Shown here: positions 1 to 8,605 of the stretch, piece after piece
How positions within the stretch are numbered: position 1 is the stretch's first letter
Layout: each line of letters opens with the position of its first letter
Translations under genes and position numbers: made by a program
Notes under the pieces: generated by a model
What the model saw: the letters and a program-made list of their open reading frames with translations, nothing else
The model's database searches: none
What the model was told of the DNA's origin: nothing
DNA from: Streptomyces shenzhenensis
GTDB taxonomy: Bacteria; Actinomycetota; Actinomycetes; Streptomycetales; Streptomycetaceae
Direction: 5' to 3'
DNA: 64,000 nucleotides
Assembly (NCBI RefSeq): GCF_003688995.1
Contig: NZ_PENI01000027.1
Location: 1-64,000, forward strand

Positions 1-108
1 AATCGCCTGAAACAGTGGCGCGGGATCGCCACCCGCTACGAGAAGACCGCAACCATCTACCTGGCCGGACTCCACGTGGCAGGCATCTTCCTCTGGTCCG
101 CCCGCTGA
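1..108 (+). CDS. 3' end of an IS5-like transposase (cut by window edge)
   Basis: The first 35 codons are in frame and end at a TGA. The peptide contains RYEKTATIYLAGLHVAG and ends LWSAR, which matches the usual C-terminus of IS5/IS4-type DDE transposases (a YEK motif in the last helix, then a short hydrophobic tail). Everything upstream, including the catalytic residues, lies outside the window, so it cannot be told whether the element is intact. It lies just outside a pair of short dispersed repeats. The family call rests on this tail only. Confidence 0.7.
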   Translation, partial: NRLKQWRGIATRYEKTATIYLAGLHVAGIFLWSAR

Positions 109-137
109 TCCAAACGAAACCGCCTAGCACAAAGCCA

Positions 138-330
138 GCGCCCCAAAGGGGCGCGGAGAACTGCGCGCCCAACCACAACGGCCCCGCAGCCGAACACGGA
201 CCCGCCCCCCCCACACACAACAACCCCACCAAGCCCCAACCAGCGCCCCAAAGGGGCGCGGGGAACCACGCGCCCAACCACAACGAACCCGCAGCCGGAC
301 AACGGCCTATCTCGCCCCACCCAGCGGAGC
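138..330. repeat. Two copies of a dispersed GCGCCCC-AAA-GGGGCGC repeat
   Basis: Two direct copies begin at 138 and 243 (105 bp apart). Each starts with the hairpin GCGCCCC AAA GGGGCGC, then reads roughly 'ggagaac..gcgcgcccaaccacaacg..cccgcagccg'. The second copy continues through 'cccagcggagc' and runs into the 3' end of the acyl-CoA synthetase on the minus strand, so the last residues of that protein (about APLGGAR) and its stop are encoded by repeat sequence. Relatives occur at 19175-19263 and 34661-34752. The hairpin could serve as a transcription terminator. Confidence 0.8.
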
Positions 331-1935
331 GCGACCGTATATCTCCCGCAACTCGACCTTCCGCACCTTCCCCGACACCGTCATCGGAAAGGCGTCGAGG
401 ATCTCCACCCGGCTCGGGATCTTGTAGTGCGCGAGCCGGCCCTCGCAGAATGCCCGCAGCTCCGCGAGGGTCGGCGGATCGGCCGGGTCCCGCGGGACGA
501 CGCAGGCCAGCACCTCCTCGCCGTACTTCGCGTGCGGCACCCCGATGATCTGGACGTCCTTGATCCTGGGGTTGGCGTACAGGAACTCCTCGATCTCGCG
601 CGGGTAGACGTTCTCGCCACCCCGGATGATCATGTCCTTGATCCGGCCGACGATCTCGACGTACCCGTCGTCGCGCATCACCGCGAGGTCCCCCGTGTGC
701 ATCCAGCGGCCCGCGTCGACGGCCTCGGCGGTCCGCTCGGGTTCGTTCCAGTAGCCGAGCATCACGCTGTAGCCGCGGGTGCACAGCTCGCCCGCCGCGC
801 CACGCGGCCGGGTCACGCCGGTCACCGGGTCGACGACCTTCACCTCCAGGTGCGGCAGCACCCGGCCGACCGTGCCCGTGCGATGCTCCAGGTCGTCGTC
901 GATCCGGGTCTGCAGGGAGACCGGGGAGGTCTCGGTCATGCCGTAGCAGATGGCGACCTCCGCCATGTGCATCTCGGCGACCACCCGCTTCATCACCTCG
1001 ATCGGGCAGGGCGAGCCCGCCATGATGCCGGTGCGCAGGGTGGAGAGGTCGTAGTCGGCGAAGCCGGGCAGGTTCAGCTCCGCGATGAACATGGTCGGCA
1101 CCCCGTACAGCGACGTGCACCGCTCGTCCTGGACCGCCGCCAGCGTCGCCGCCGGGTCGAACGACGGCGCCGGAATCACCATGCACGCCCCGTGCGAGGT
1201 GGCCGCCAGATTCCCCATGACCATGCCGAAGCAGTGGTAGAAGGGGACCGGGATACAGATCCGGTCCTGCTCGCTGTAGGCGATCGACTCGCCCACGAAA
1301 TAGCCGTTGTTGAGAATGTTGTGGTGGGAGAGCGTGGCCCCCTTCGGGAAGCCCGTGGTGCCCGAGGTGTACTGGATGTTGATGGGGTCGTCGCAGGACA
1401 ACTCGGCTGCCCGCGCGGCAAGTTCGGCGCGCTGCCCGGCCCCCGCGCGCCCGGTGAACGCCGCCCAGCCCGGGTCCCCGATGTAGACGGCCTCCCGCAG
1501 TGCGGGGCAGTCGCCGCGCACCTCCTCGACCATGGCCCGGTAGTCGCTGGTCCGGTGCCGCAGGGAGGCGAACAGCAGGGAGACGCCGGACTGCCGCAGC
1601 ACATAGGCGACCTCGTGCGTGCGACAGGCGGGGTTGATGTTCACCAGGACCGCGCCGATCCGCGCGGTGGCGTACTGGACCAGCACCCACTCGGCGCAGT
1701 TGACCGCCCAGATGCCCACCCGGTCGCCCTTGGCGACCCCGCTCGCCAGCAGTGCGCAGGCCAGTGTGTCGACGTCCGCGGCGAACTCGGTGTACGTCCA
1801 GCGGCGCCCGGACGGTACGTCGACCAGCGCCTCCCGGTCCGGCCAGGCGGCGACCGTCCGGTCCAGGCCGGCCCCGATGGTGTCGCCGAGCAGTGTGCTG
1901 CCGCTCGTCCCGTGCGCATAGGACCACTCGCTCAC
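307..1935 (-). CDS. AMP-dependent acyl-CoA synthetase (fatty-acyl-CoA ligase type)
   Basis: This 542-residue ANL-superfamily enzyme would activate a carboxylic acid, probably a fatty acid, to its acyl-CoA through an acyl-adenylate. The P-loop-like signature YTSGTTGFPKG is at about residues 189-199, the adenylate-binding YGMTET motif lies mid-protein, the hinge region contains TGDLAVMRDDGY and GRIKDMIIRGGENVYP, and the C-terminal catalytic lysine motif is SGKVRK. Length is typical. The GTG start overlaps the stop of the upstream synthetase by 4 nt, and GAGGAGG lies 7 nt upstream, so the two are translationally coupled. The C-terminus runs into a dispersed repeat. The substrate cannot be fixed from sequence. 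Confidence 0.92.
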   Translation of the reverse strand: MSEWSYAHGTSGSTLLGDTIGAGLDRTVAAWPDREALVDVPSGRRWTYTEFAADVDTLACALLASGVAKGDRVGIWAVNCAEWVLVQYATARIGAVLVNINPACRTHEVAYVLRQSGVSLLFASLRHRTSDYRAMVEEVRGDCPALREAVYIGDPGWAAFTGRAGAGQRAELAARAAELSCDDPINIQYTSGTTGFPKGATLSHHNILNNGYFVGESIAYSEQDRICIPVPFYHCFGMVMGNLAATSHGACMVIPAPSFDPAATLAAVQDERCTSLYGVPTMFIAELNLPGFADYDLSTLRTGIMAGSPCPIEVMKRVVAEMHMAEVAICYGMTETSPVSLQTRIDDDLEHRTGTVGRVLPHLEVKVVDPVTGVTRPRGAAGELCTRGYSVMLGYWNEPERTAEAVDAGRWMHTGDLAVMRDDGYVEIVGRIKDMIIRGGENVYPREIEEFLYANPRIKDVQIIGVPHAKYGEEVLACVVPRDPADPPTLAELRAFCEGRLAHYKIPSRVEILDAFPMTVSGKVRKVELREIYGRAPLGGAR

Positions 1936-3602
1936 CGGAAGTCCTCCTCGCGGTACTCGTTCCCCGAGCCCGCGGCCGTGGCCTCGCGCAGCTCGATCCG
2001 GCGGATCTTGCCGGAGACGGTCTTGGGCAGGCCGCCGAACTCCAGCCGGCGGATCCGCTTGTAGGGCGCGAGGACCTCGCGGGAGTGCTCGAACAGCACC
2101 TTCGCGGTGTCGGGTCCGGGCTCCCAGCCCTCGGCGAGCACGACGTACGCCTTCGGCACCGCGAGCCGCAGCTCGTCAGGCGCGGGCACCACGGCGGCCT
2201 CGGCCACCGCCTCGTGCTCCAGCAGGGCGCTCTCCAGCTCGAACGGGGAGATCTTGTAGTCCGACGCCTTGAACACGTCGTCAGCGCGGCCGACATAGGT
2301 GATGTAGCCGTCGGCGTCCCGGGAGCCGATGTCGCCGGTGCGGTAGTAGCCGCCGGCCATCGCCTCCGCCGTACGGTCGGCGTCGCCGTGGTAGTCCGCC
2401 ATCAGGCCCACCGGCCGCTCGGACAGGTCGAGGGAGATCTCGCCCTCCGTCGCACCGGGGGCGCCGGTGACCGGGTCGAGCAGGACGACCCGGTAGCCGG
2501 GGCTCGGCCGGCCCATGGAGCCCGTCTTGAGCGGCTGCCCGGGGCTGTTGGAGACCTGCACGGCCGTCTCGGTCTGCCCGAAGCCGTCGCGGACGGTGAC
2601 GCCCCAGGACCGGCGGACCTGCTCGATGACCTCCGGGTTGAGCGGCTCGCCTGCGGCGACAGCCTCGCGCGGCGGGGTGCGCAGCTGGCTCAGATCGGCC
2701 TGGATGAGCATGCGCCACACGGTCGGCGGGGCGCAGAAGGTGGTCACCCCGGCCCGGTCCATCTCGGCCATCAGCCGGGCCGCGTCGAACCGCGTGTAGT
2801 TGTGGATGAAGACGGTCGCCTCCGCGTTCCACGGCGCGAACAGGTTGGACCAGGCGTGCTTGGCCCAGCCGGGCGAGGAGATGTTGAGGTGCACGTCACC
2901 GGGCCTGAGACCGATCCAGTACAGGGTGGCCAGGTGCCCGATCGGGTACGAGACATGGGTCTGCTCGACCAGCTTGGGGCGGGCGGTCGTGCCCGAGGTG
3001 AAGTACAGCATCAGCGGGTCGTCGGCGAGCGTGGGCCCGTCCGGGGCGAAGTCCGCGGAGGCGGCGTACGCGTCCTCGTACGGCTGCCAGCCCGCCGGGG
3101 CGCCGCCGACCGCGATGCGCGTGTAGTCGCCGGGCACGTCGTCGAACTTGCCGGTGTCGGCCGTGCGGACGAGCACATGGCGGACCCGGCCGCGCTCGAC
3201 GCGGTCGCGCAGGTCGGCGGGGGCCAGCAGCGGGGTCGCCGGGACGACCACGGCGCGCAGCTTCATCGCGGCCAGCGCGATCTCCCACAGCTCGGCCTGG
3301 TTGCCGAGCATGACCAGGACGCGGTCCTCGGCGGCCACTCCGCGGGAGCGCAGCCAGTTCGCGGCCCGGTCGGAGCGGTCGGACAGCTCGACGAAGGACA
3401 GCCGGGTCTCGGCGCCGTCCTCCTCGACGATGTGCAGGGCGGTGCGCCCGTTGCCGTCCGCGATGACGTCGAACCAGTCCAGGGCCCAGTTGAAGTGCTC
3501 GGGGCGCGGCCACTCGAAGCCCTCGTAGGCCGTGGCGTAGTCCTCGCGGTGGTCCAGCAGGAAGTCCCGTGCCCTGCGGAACAGCTCCGTCGCCGTCGTC
3601 AT
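1932..3602 (-). CDS. AMP-binding acyl-CoA synthetase, medium-chain/acetyl type
   Basis: A 556-residue ANL enzyme. It carries the adenylation motif YFTSGTTARPK, the FGQTET motif, the hinge GRADDVFKASDYKISPFE and the catalytic lysine motif SGKIRR. The N-terminal region (FEWPRPEHFNWALDWFD) resembles ACSM/medium-chain synthetases, which use short or medium acids. The ATG at 3602 is preferred over an upstream GTG because GGGAG lies 5 nt ahead of it. It is first in a two-gene operon with the synthetase at 307-1935 and is transcribed away from a GAF-LuxR gene; the shared upstream region carries a phased repeat and a perfect palindrome, so control by that regulator is likely. Two coupled synthetases suggest substrates of different chain length. 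Confidence 0.9.
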   Translation of the reverse strand: MTTATELFRRARDFLLDHREDYATAYEGFEWPRPEHFNWALDWFDVIADGNGRTALHIVEEDGAETRLSFVELSDRSDRAANWLRSRGVAAEDRVLVMLGNQAELWEIALAAMKLRAVVVPATPLLAPADLRDRVERGRVRHVLVRTADTGKFDDVPGDYTRIAVGGAPAGWQPYEDAYAASADFAPDGPTLADDPLMLYFTSGTTARPKLVEQTHVSYPIGHLATLYWIGLRPGDVHLNISSPGWAKHAWSNLFAPWNAEATVFIHNYTRFDAARLMAEMDRAGVTTFCAPPTVWRMLIQADLSQLRTPPREAVAAGEPLNPEVIEQVRRSWGVTVRDGFGQTETAVQVSNSPGQPLKTGSMGRPSPGYRVVLLDPVTGAPGATEGEISLDLSERPVGLMADYHGDADRTAEAMAGGYYRTGDIGSRDADGYITYVGRADDVFKASDYKISPFELESALLEHEAVAEAAVVPAPDELRLAVPKAYVVLAEGWEPGPDTAKVLFEHSREVLAPYKRIRRLEFGGLPKTVSGKIRRIELREATAAGSGNEYREEDFR

Positions 3603-3627
3603 CTGCACTCCCTGTTTCTACGGGTTA

Positions 3628-3662
3628 CTCCGGTCATCTCCGGGTATCTCCGGTTTCTCCGG
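3628..3662. promoter_or_regulatory. Four phased CTCCGG repeats upstream of the synthetase operon
   Basis: CTCCGG occurs at 3628, 3638, 3648 and 3657, so one face of the helix carries four copies about one turn apart. The array lies 26-60 bp upstream of the synthetase ATG, inside the likely promoter or 5' leader. A tandem binding site for a cooperative regulator is the simplest reading; slippage without function is the alternative. Confidence 0.5.
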
Positions 3663-3722
3663 GTGCCGGACCATTGCCGGGCGGCTCTCCCGCATCGTGT
3701 AATCCGTGATGCAGGTCTCACT

Positions 3723-3738
3723 ACCCCCGAACGGGGGT
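3723..3738. promoter_or_regulatory. Perfect 16-bp palindrome between synthetase operon and LuxR gene
   Basis: ACCCCCG-AA-CGGGGGT is a perfect inverted repeat (7-bp arms, 2-bp centre) 37 bp before the regulator's GTG. Dimeric LuxR/GerE-type regulators bind such short dyads, so this is the best operator candidate in the divergent region. Function is inferred. Confidence 0.6.
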
Positions 3739-3774
3739 GTGGTCGCACGAGAGCCGCGATGAAGGGGCGAACAG

Positions 3775-4620
3775 GTGGCAGCAGACGTCGCGGGGGCGGT
3801 GGAGATCAGCAGTGCCCTGGCCCGGCTGCGGCGCGTCACGGGGCTGCCGGTCGCCTTCGGCGGCCTGGTGGAGGCCGGCCGGCCTCGGGTGCGCATCAGC
3901 GAGCTGAGCGGCACGTCCACGCCGGCACTGCGCGCGCTCGCGGTGACCTCGGGCAACGGTCTCGGCGGCAAGGCGGTGGCGCTCGCCCGGCCGTGCGCCG
4001 TGACGGACTACTCCTCCTCGCGGCAGATCACCCACGAGTACGACGTGCCGGTGGCCGCCGAGGGCCTGCGCTCGGTGCTCGCCGTGCCGGTGGTGGTGCG
4101 CCGGCGGGTACGGGGCGTACTGTACGGCGCGCTGCGCTCGGCGCAGCCGCTGGGCGACCGCACGCTGAGCGCGGCGGTGGCCGCGGCCCGGGACGTGGAG
4201 CAGGCGCTCGTGAGGCGGGACGAGGCGCACGCGCTGCTGGCGGCGGCCCGCCCACAGCGCCCGGCCGACGGCGGCCCCGCTCCTTCCGGTCCCGGCCGGG
4301 AGCAGGTGCGCGAGGCCCACGCGGCGCTGCGCGCGCTGGCACCGAGGATCGCCGACCCGGTGCTGCGGGCCGAACTGCTGGCCGCCTGCGGGCTGTTGAC
4401 CGCGCCGGAGCCGGCGGCGCGGGGCGCGAACCTGGCACCTCGGGAGCTGGATGTCCTCGCCTGGGTGGCCGCGGGCGCGACCAACGCGGCGGTGGCGGAC
4501 CGGCTGGGGCTGCGCCCCGAGACGGTCAAGGGCTATCTCCGTTCGGCGATGCGCAAGTTGGGCGCCCACACCCGTGGTGAGGCGGTGGCGGCGGCCCGCC
4601 GGGCCGGGCTGCTGCCGTAG
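3775..4620 (+). CDS. GAF-LuxR transcriptional regulator
   Basis: A 281-residue protein. Residues about 10-145 read as a GAF-like sensor fold (SGNGLGGKAVALARP, RSVLAVPVVVRRRVRGVLYGALR). After a proline/glycine linker, residues about 220-281 form a LuxR-type HTH (LAPRELDVLAWVAAGATNAA, then LGLRPETVKGYLRSAMRKLG). The GTG start has AAGGGGCG upstream. It is divergent from the two acyl-CoA synthetases, and regulators of this shape beside AMP-ligases in actinomycetes usually control them. The ligand is unknown; an acyl-CoA, acid or redox cue are all possible. Confidence 0.85.
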   Translation: MAADVAGAVEISSALARLRRVTGLPVAFGGLVEAGRPRVRISELSGTSTPALRALAVTSGNGLGGKAVALARPCAVTDYSSSRQITHEYDVPVAAEGLRSVLAVPVVVRRRVRGVLYGALRSAQPLGDRTLSAAVAAARDVEQALVRRDEAHALLAAARPQRPADGGPAPSGPGREQVREAHAALRALAPRIADPVLRAELLAACGLLTAPEPAARGANLAPRELDVLAWVAAGATNAAVADRLGLRPETVKGYLRSAMRKLGAHTRGEAVAAARRAGLLP

Positions 4621-4628
4621 CCGGGAGT

Positions 4629-4648
4629 CCGTCCATTCACGCGGACGG
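4629..4648 (+). terminator. Short hairpin after the GAF-LuxR gene
   Basis: CCGTCC-attcacgc-GGACGG starts 8 nt after the stop codon and is followed by a brief T-containing stretch. The stem is only 6 bp, so this is a weak terminator candidate. Confidence 0.4.
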
Positions 4649-4725
4649 GGCTTTGCATTTCCCTGCGTGTAGCGGCTGTTATTTCCCTCACCACGCCTTC
4701 CGTCCGAATTTCATTGATCATTGCC

Positions 4726-4731
4726 TAGAAT
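4726..4731 (+). promoter_or_regulatory. Candidate -10 box TAGAAT before the LAL regulator
   Basis: TAGAAT lies 34 bp upstream of the GTG start in a locally AT-richer stretch (4700-4735). No convincing -35 element is seen at normal spacing, so only the -10 is proposed. Confidence 0.35.
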
Positions 4732-4765
4732 TTGGCCCGAACACGACACGAGGGGAGCGGCGACC

Positions 4766-7612
4766 GTGCGACGGGACTTCCAGGAGCCTGCGAGATGCCG
4801 CCCCGACCTGGTCTTCGGCCGGGACGAACCGCTCGCCGCGGCGCGCGACCACCTCGCCTCGGGCGGCAGCGTCCTGCTGCACGGCCCCGCCGGAATAGGG
4901 AAATCGACCGTCCTGCGGTCATTGGCGGCGGAATACGCCGCTGCCGCCCGTACCGTGTTGCGCTGCTCCGCCACCGAGTCCGAATCCCATCTGCCCTTCC
5001 TCGCGCTCGCCGACCTCTTCGGACTGGTCCTCGACCAGGTCTCCGGGCGGCTCCCCGCGGCCCAGCGCACCGCCCTGGAGTCGGCCCTCACCGGGCGCGG
5101 CGAGTCCACCCTCCAGCGCGACGGCCTGGCGCTGCGCCTCGCGGTGCTGTCGGCGCTGCGTGCCCTCGCCGCCGAGGGCAGCGTCCTGATCGTCGCCGAC
5201 GACCTGCAGTGGCTCGATCCGGCCAGCGCCGAACTGCTCGGCTTCGCCGCCCGCCGGCTCGGCGGCACCCCGGTGCAACTGCTGTGCGCCGTGCGCACCG
5301 AGGGGCCGGAGTACGACCGCTATCTACGCGCGTCCCCGCCGGACACCGTCGCCGTACGCCTCGGCCCGCTCTCCCGCACCCAGGTGGCCACGCTGCTCGA
5401 CCACCGCGGCCACCGCCTGTCCCGCGCCACGGTCCGCGAGATACACCGCACCAGCGGCGGCAACCCGCTCTTCGCCCTGGAGCTGGGCCGCGCCCTGGCC
5501 GAGAGCCCCACCCCACCGCGGCCCGGCGAACCGCTGCCCGTGCCCACCTCGCTGCGCGCCCTGGTGCTCAGCCGCCTCGACCTGCTGTCGGTCGAGGCCC
5601 GCCGCACCCTGCTGGTGGCGAGCGCCGGCGCCCGCCCCACGCCCGCCCTGCTGCTCGCGGCCGGCCGCGACGACGCCGAGGCCGAATGCGCCCAGGCCGC
5701 CGAACTGGGCCTGCTGGCCACCGACCTCGACGGCCCCTCCGGACCCGCCATCCGGTTCGCGCACCCGCTCATCTCGGCCGCGCTGTACGCGGAGGCGACC
5801 CCGCCCGAGCGGCGGGCCGCGCACGCCGCGCTGTCCACCGCGGCCTCCGACCCGATCGAGCGGGCCCGCCATCTCGCCCTGGCCACCACCGGCACCGACC
5901 CGGAGGTCGCCGGCCGGCTCGCCGAGGCCGCCGCACAGGCCCGGGACCGCGGGGCCCCCGCCGTGGCGGCGCAACTCGGCCTGCTCGCCGCCCGGCACAG
6001 CCCCGCCGACACCGTGCCAGGACCGGAGGAGCGCCGGCTGCAGGCCGCCGAGGACGCGATCACCGCGGGTGAGGTCGACCTCGCCCGGGACATCGCCCAC
6101 GAGGTGCTGACCCGGGCCACCGTGCCCGCCGACCGGGTGCGGGCCTGGATGATCGTGATCGACACGGCCGGTCACACCATGACCGAGGTCGACTCGGTCT
6201 TCCCGCAGGCCCTGGCCGACGCCGGGGACGACCCGCGGCTGCTCGCCCTGGTCCACTACCAGCTGGCCTGGCGCGGGCTGATCGTGGAGGGTGACTTCAC
6301 CGAGGCGCGGGCGGCGGCCGCGCACGCGGCGGAGCTGGCCGCCCGCGGCGGCGACCGGCGCACCGAGCTCCTCTCCCTGGCCTTCCAGGCCCAGACCGAG
6401 ACCCTGATGGGCCATCCGAACGCGCCCGCCACCATCAAACGCGCCCTGAAAGAGCCTCAGGACCCCGCGGTGGCCTGCCACCACAACGGCGCGGGCAGCG
6501 CCCGGTTCCGCTGGCTGGTCATGGGCGACCAGCTGGCCGAGGCGCGGACCACCGTCACCGCGCTGCTGCGCGAGGTACGGCGGCGCGGATCGGTGGAGAG
6601 CGAGGTGCACTTCCTGCGCGGACTCGCCGAGACCGAACTGCGCTCCGGGCACTGCGGCCGGGCCCTCGACCTGGCCCGCGAAGGCCTGCGGCTGGCCCGG
6701 GACTCGGGCATCGGCGAGACCGCCTCCGCCATGCTCACCTCGCTGGCCGAGGCCTCCGGCGGAGACGTGGACCGGGCGCTCGCGCTCGCCCGGGAGGCGG
6801 TGGACCACGCCCGGGAGGACGGCGACCAGATGTATCTGTCCCGGGCCCTGGGCGCCCTCGGGTACGCCCAACTGGTGGCCGGGGACCCGGCGGGCACGGT
6901 CCGCTCGCTGCGCCGGGTACGGGAACTGGAGGAACGGCTCGGCATCACCGACCCGGCACGCGGCCGCTGGCACGGCGACCTCGCCGAGGCGCTCGTCCGG
7001 ATCGGCGCGCCGGACGAGGCGCAGGACGTCATCGGCGTCACCCGGAAGCACGCACTGCGGCTCGGCCGGGAAAGTGTCCTCGGCGTCCTGGACCGGGCCG
7101 AGGCCCTGGTGCGCGCCGCCCACGGCGACCGGGAGGCCGCCGTCTCCCGGCTGACCTCCGCTCAGGACCGGCTCGGCAAGCTGGGTCACGGCCTGGAGGA
7201 GGCCCGCGCCGCCTTCGCGCTGGCCCAGCTGCGCACCCGGCCGGCGGACCCGGACGCCCCGGAGACGGCCCGCGGACGGGCGGCGTCGTACGACGAGGCC
7301 ACCCGGCTCTTCCGCCGGTGCCGCGCGCTGCCCTGGCTGCGCCGGGTGGACGAGGCCCTGACCGCGCCCGATCCGCAGCCGCCCGCCGCCCCGGCCGCGC
7401 TCGACGGGCTCGACGGGCTCGAAGGACTGGCCCCGACGGAGCGTCAGGTGGCCGGTCTGGTCATGGAGGGCGCGACCAACCGGGAGATCGCCGCGCGCCT
7501 GTTCATCAGCGTCAAGACGGTCGAGGCGACCCTCACCCGGGTGTACCGCAAACTCGGGATCCGTTCGCGCGTGGATATCGTCCGATTGGCGGCGGGCCGC
7601 CGAGCGAAGTGA
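4766..7612 (+). CDS. LAL-family (large ATP-binding LuxR) transcriptional regulator
   Basis: A 948-residue regulator. An N-terminal AAA-like ATPase carries Walker A GPAGIGKST (about residues 40-48) and Walker B LIVADDLQWLD (about 137-147). A long helical middle resembles TPR repeats. The C-terminal about 65 residues are a LuxR HTH (LAPTERQVAGLVMEGATNRE, then ISVKTVEATLTRVYRKLG). The GTG at 4766 is chosen because GAGGGGAG lies 8 nt upstream; an earlier in-frame TTG lacks such a site. Proteins of this MalT-like class use ATP to switch on nearby or distant operons. Neither neighbour is an obvious target: a GAF-LuxR gene lies upstream and a secreted protease gene downstream. Confidence 0.9.
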   Translation: MRRDFQEPARCRPDLVFGRDEPLAAARDHLASGGSVLLHGPAGIGKSTVLRSLAAEYAAAARTVLRCSATESESHLPFLALADLFGLVLDQVSGRLPAAQRTALESALTGRGESTLQRDGLALRLAVLSALRALAAEGSVLIVADDLQWLDPASAELLGFAARRLGGTPVQLLCAVRTEGPEYDRYLRASPPDTVAVRLGPLSRTQVATLLDHRGHRLSRATVREIHRTSGGNPLFALELGRALAESPTPPRPGEPLPVPTSLRALVLSRLDLLSVEARRTLLVASAGARPTPALLLAAGRDDAEAECAQAAELGLLATDLDGPSGPAIRFAHPLISAALYAEATPPERRAAHAALSTAASDPIERARHLALATTGTDPEVAGRLAEAAAQARDRGAPAVAAQLGLLAARHSPADTVPGPEERRLQAAEDAITAGEVDLARDIAHEVLTRATVPADRVRAWMIVIDTAGHTMTEVDSVFPQALADAGDDPRLLALVHYQLAWRGLIVEGDFTEARAAAAHAAELAARGGDRRTELLSLAFQAQTETLMGHPNAPATIKRALKEPQDPAVACHHNGAGSARFRWLVMGDQLAEARTTVTALLREVRRRGSVESEVHFLRGLAETELRSGHCGRALDLAREGLRLARDSGIGETASAMLTSLAEASGGDVDRALALAREAVDHAREDGDQMYLSRALGALGYAQLVAGDPAGTVRSLRRVRELEERLGITDPARGRWHGDLAEALVRIGAPDEAQDVIGVTRKHALRLGRESVLGVLDRAEALVRAAHGDREAAVSRLTSAQDRLGKLGHGLEEARAAFALAQLRTRPADPDAPETARGRAASYDEATRLFRRCRALPWLRRVDEALTAPDPQPPAAPAALDGLDGLEGLAPTERQVAGLVMEGATNREIAARLFISVKTVEATLTRVYRKLGIRSRVDIVRLAAGRRAK

Positions 7613-7813
7613 GAACACTGCCGGTTTACTGTGCCCGACCGAGGGTTTTCCCTGCCCTACTCCCCTAGGGGGTTCCCTCATTGGGAGTCGTACGTCCCGG
7701 GTCCTAGCGTAAGGGCGTGCCGCTCGCCCGGGCACATGGGGGTCGGTCCCGCCGCCCTCATGGATCACCCCACCCGCGCGCCCCCCCACCGGCAACCCCC
7801 ACTGAGGAGACTC

Positions 7814-8605
7814 ATGTTCGGGCTCAACCGCGCCATAAAGACCGCCGCCGCCCTCGTGGCCACCGCTGCCGCCGCCGCGACCGCGCTGATCGCCGCCCCC
7901 ACGGCGCTCGCGGCCCCGCAGCCCATCGTCGGCGGGACGACGACCACGACGACCGCGTACCCGTTCATGATGCAGATCACCGACGCCTCGCAGAACCAGT
8001 TCTGCGGCGGCACCCTGGTGTCTCCCACCAAGGTGGTCACGGCCGCGCACTGTATGGTCGGCGAATCCACCGGCAGCGTGCGCGTGGTGGGCGGCCGGAC
8101 CTACCTCAACGGCACCAACGGCACGGTCAGCCGGGTCAGCAGGATCTGGATCAACCCGGGCTACACCGACGCCACCAACGGCGACGACGTGGCCGTGCTG
8201 ACCCTGTCGACGTCCATGCCGTACACCACGGCCTCGTACGTCTCCTCCGCCCAGACGGGTGTGTACGCCGCCGGCACCACGGCCCGCGTCGTCGGCTGGG
8301 GCACCACCTCGGAGAACGGAAGCTCCTCCAACCAGCTGCGGACCGCGACCGTGCCGGTCGTGTCCGACTCCAGCTGCCGGACCTCCTACGGTTCGGACTT
8401 CGTCCAGACCGACATGGTCTGCGCCGGATACACCTCCGGCGGCGTCGACACCTGCCAGGGCGACAGCGGCGGTCCCCTGCTCATCGGGGGCGTCCTGGCA
8501 GGGATCACTTCCTGGGGCGAGGGCTGCGCCCGCGCGGGTTACCCGGGTGTCTACACCCGGCTGACCACCTTCTCCAACCTGGTGACCGCGCAGGTCAACG
8601 CGTAG
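7814..8605 (+). CDS. Secreted trypsin-like serine protease (S1 family)
   Basis: A 263-residue preproenzyme. Residues 1-34 are a Sec signal peptide with a long alanine-rich core, and a very short propeptide (about 35-37) precedes IVGG (38-41), the mature N-terminus of activated trypsins. The triad is His79 (TAAHC), Asp125 (GDDVAVL) and Ser218 (GDSGGP). Asp212, six residues before the serine, is the S1-pocket aspartate that gives Arg/Lys specificity. Six cysteines are placed for three disulphides. GAGGAGA lies 3 nt before the ATG, and a strong hairpin follows the gene. Close in plan to Streptomyces griseus trypsin; the role is extracellular protein digestion. Activation by another protease is expected from the family. 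Confidence 0.95.
   Translation: MFGLNRAIKTAAALVATAAAAATALIAAPTALAAPQPIVGGTTTTTTAYPFMMQITDASQNQFCGGTLVSPTKVVTAAHCMVGESTGSVRVVGGRTYLNGTNGTVSRVSRIWINPGYTDATNGDDVAVLTLSTSMPYTTASYVSSAQTGVYAAGTTARVVGWGTTSENGSSSNQLRTATVPVVSDSSCRTSYGSDFVQTDMVCAGYTSGGVDTCQGDSGGPLLIGGVLAGITSWGEGCARAGYPGVYTRLTTFSNLVTAQVNA

Noticed and set aside
1752..4580. 942-codon plus-strand open frame
   Set aside because: It runs antisense to two clear acyl-CoA synthetases and in another frame of the LuxR gene; its translation is low-complexity and matches no family.
5324..8050. 908-codon minus-strand open frame
   Set aside because: Shadow of the LAL regulator and protease genes, a common effect of high third-position GC.
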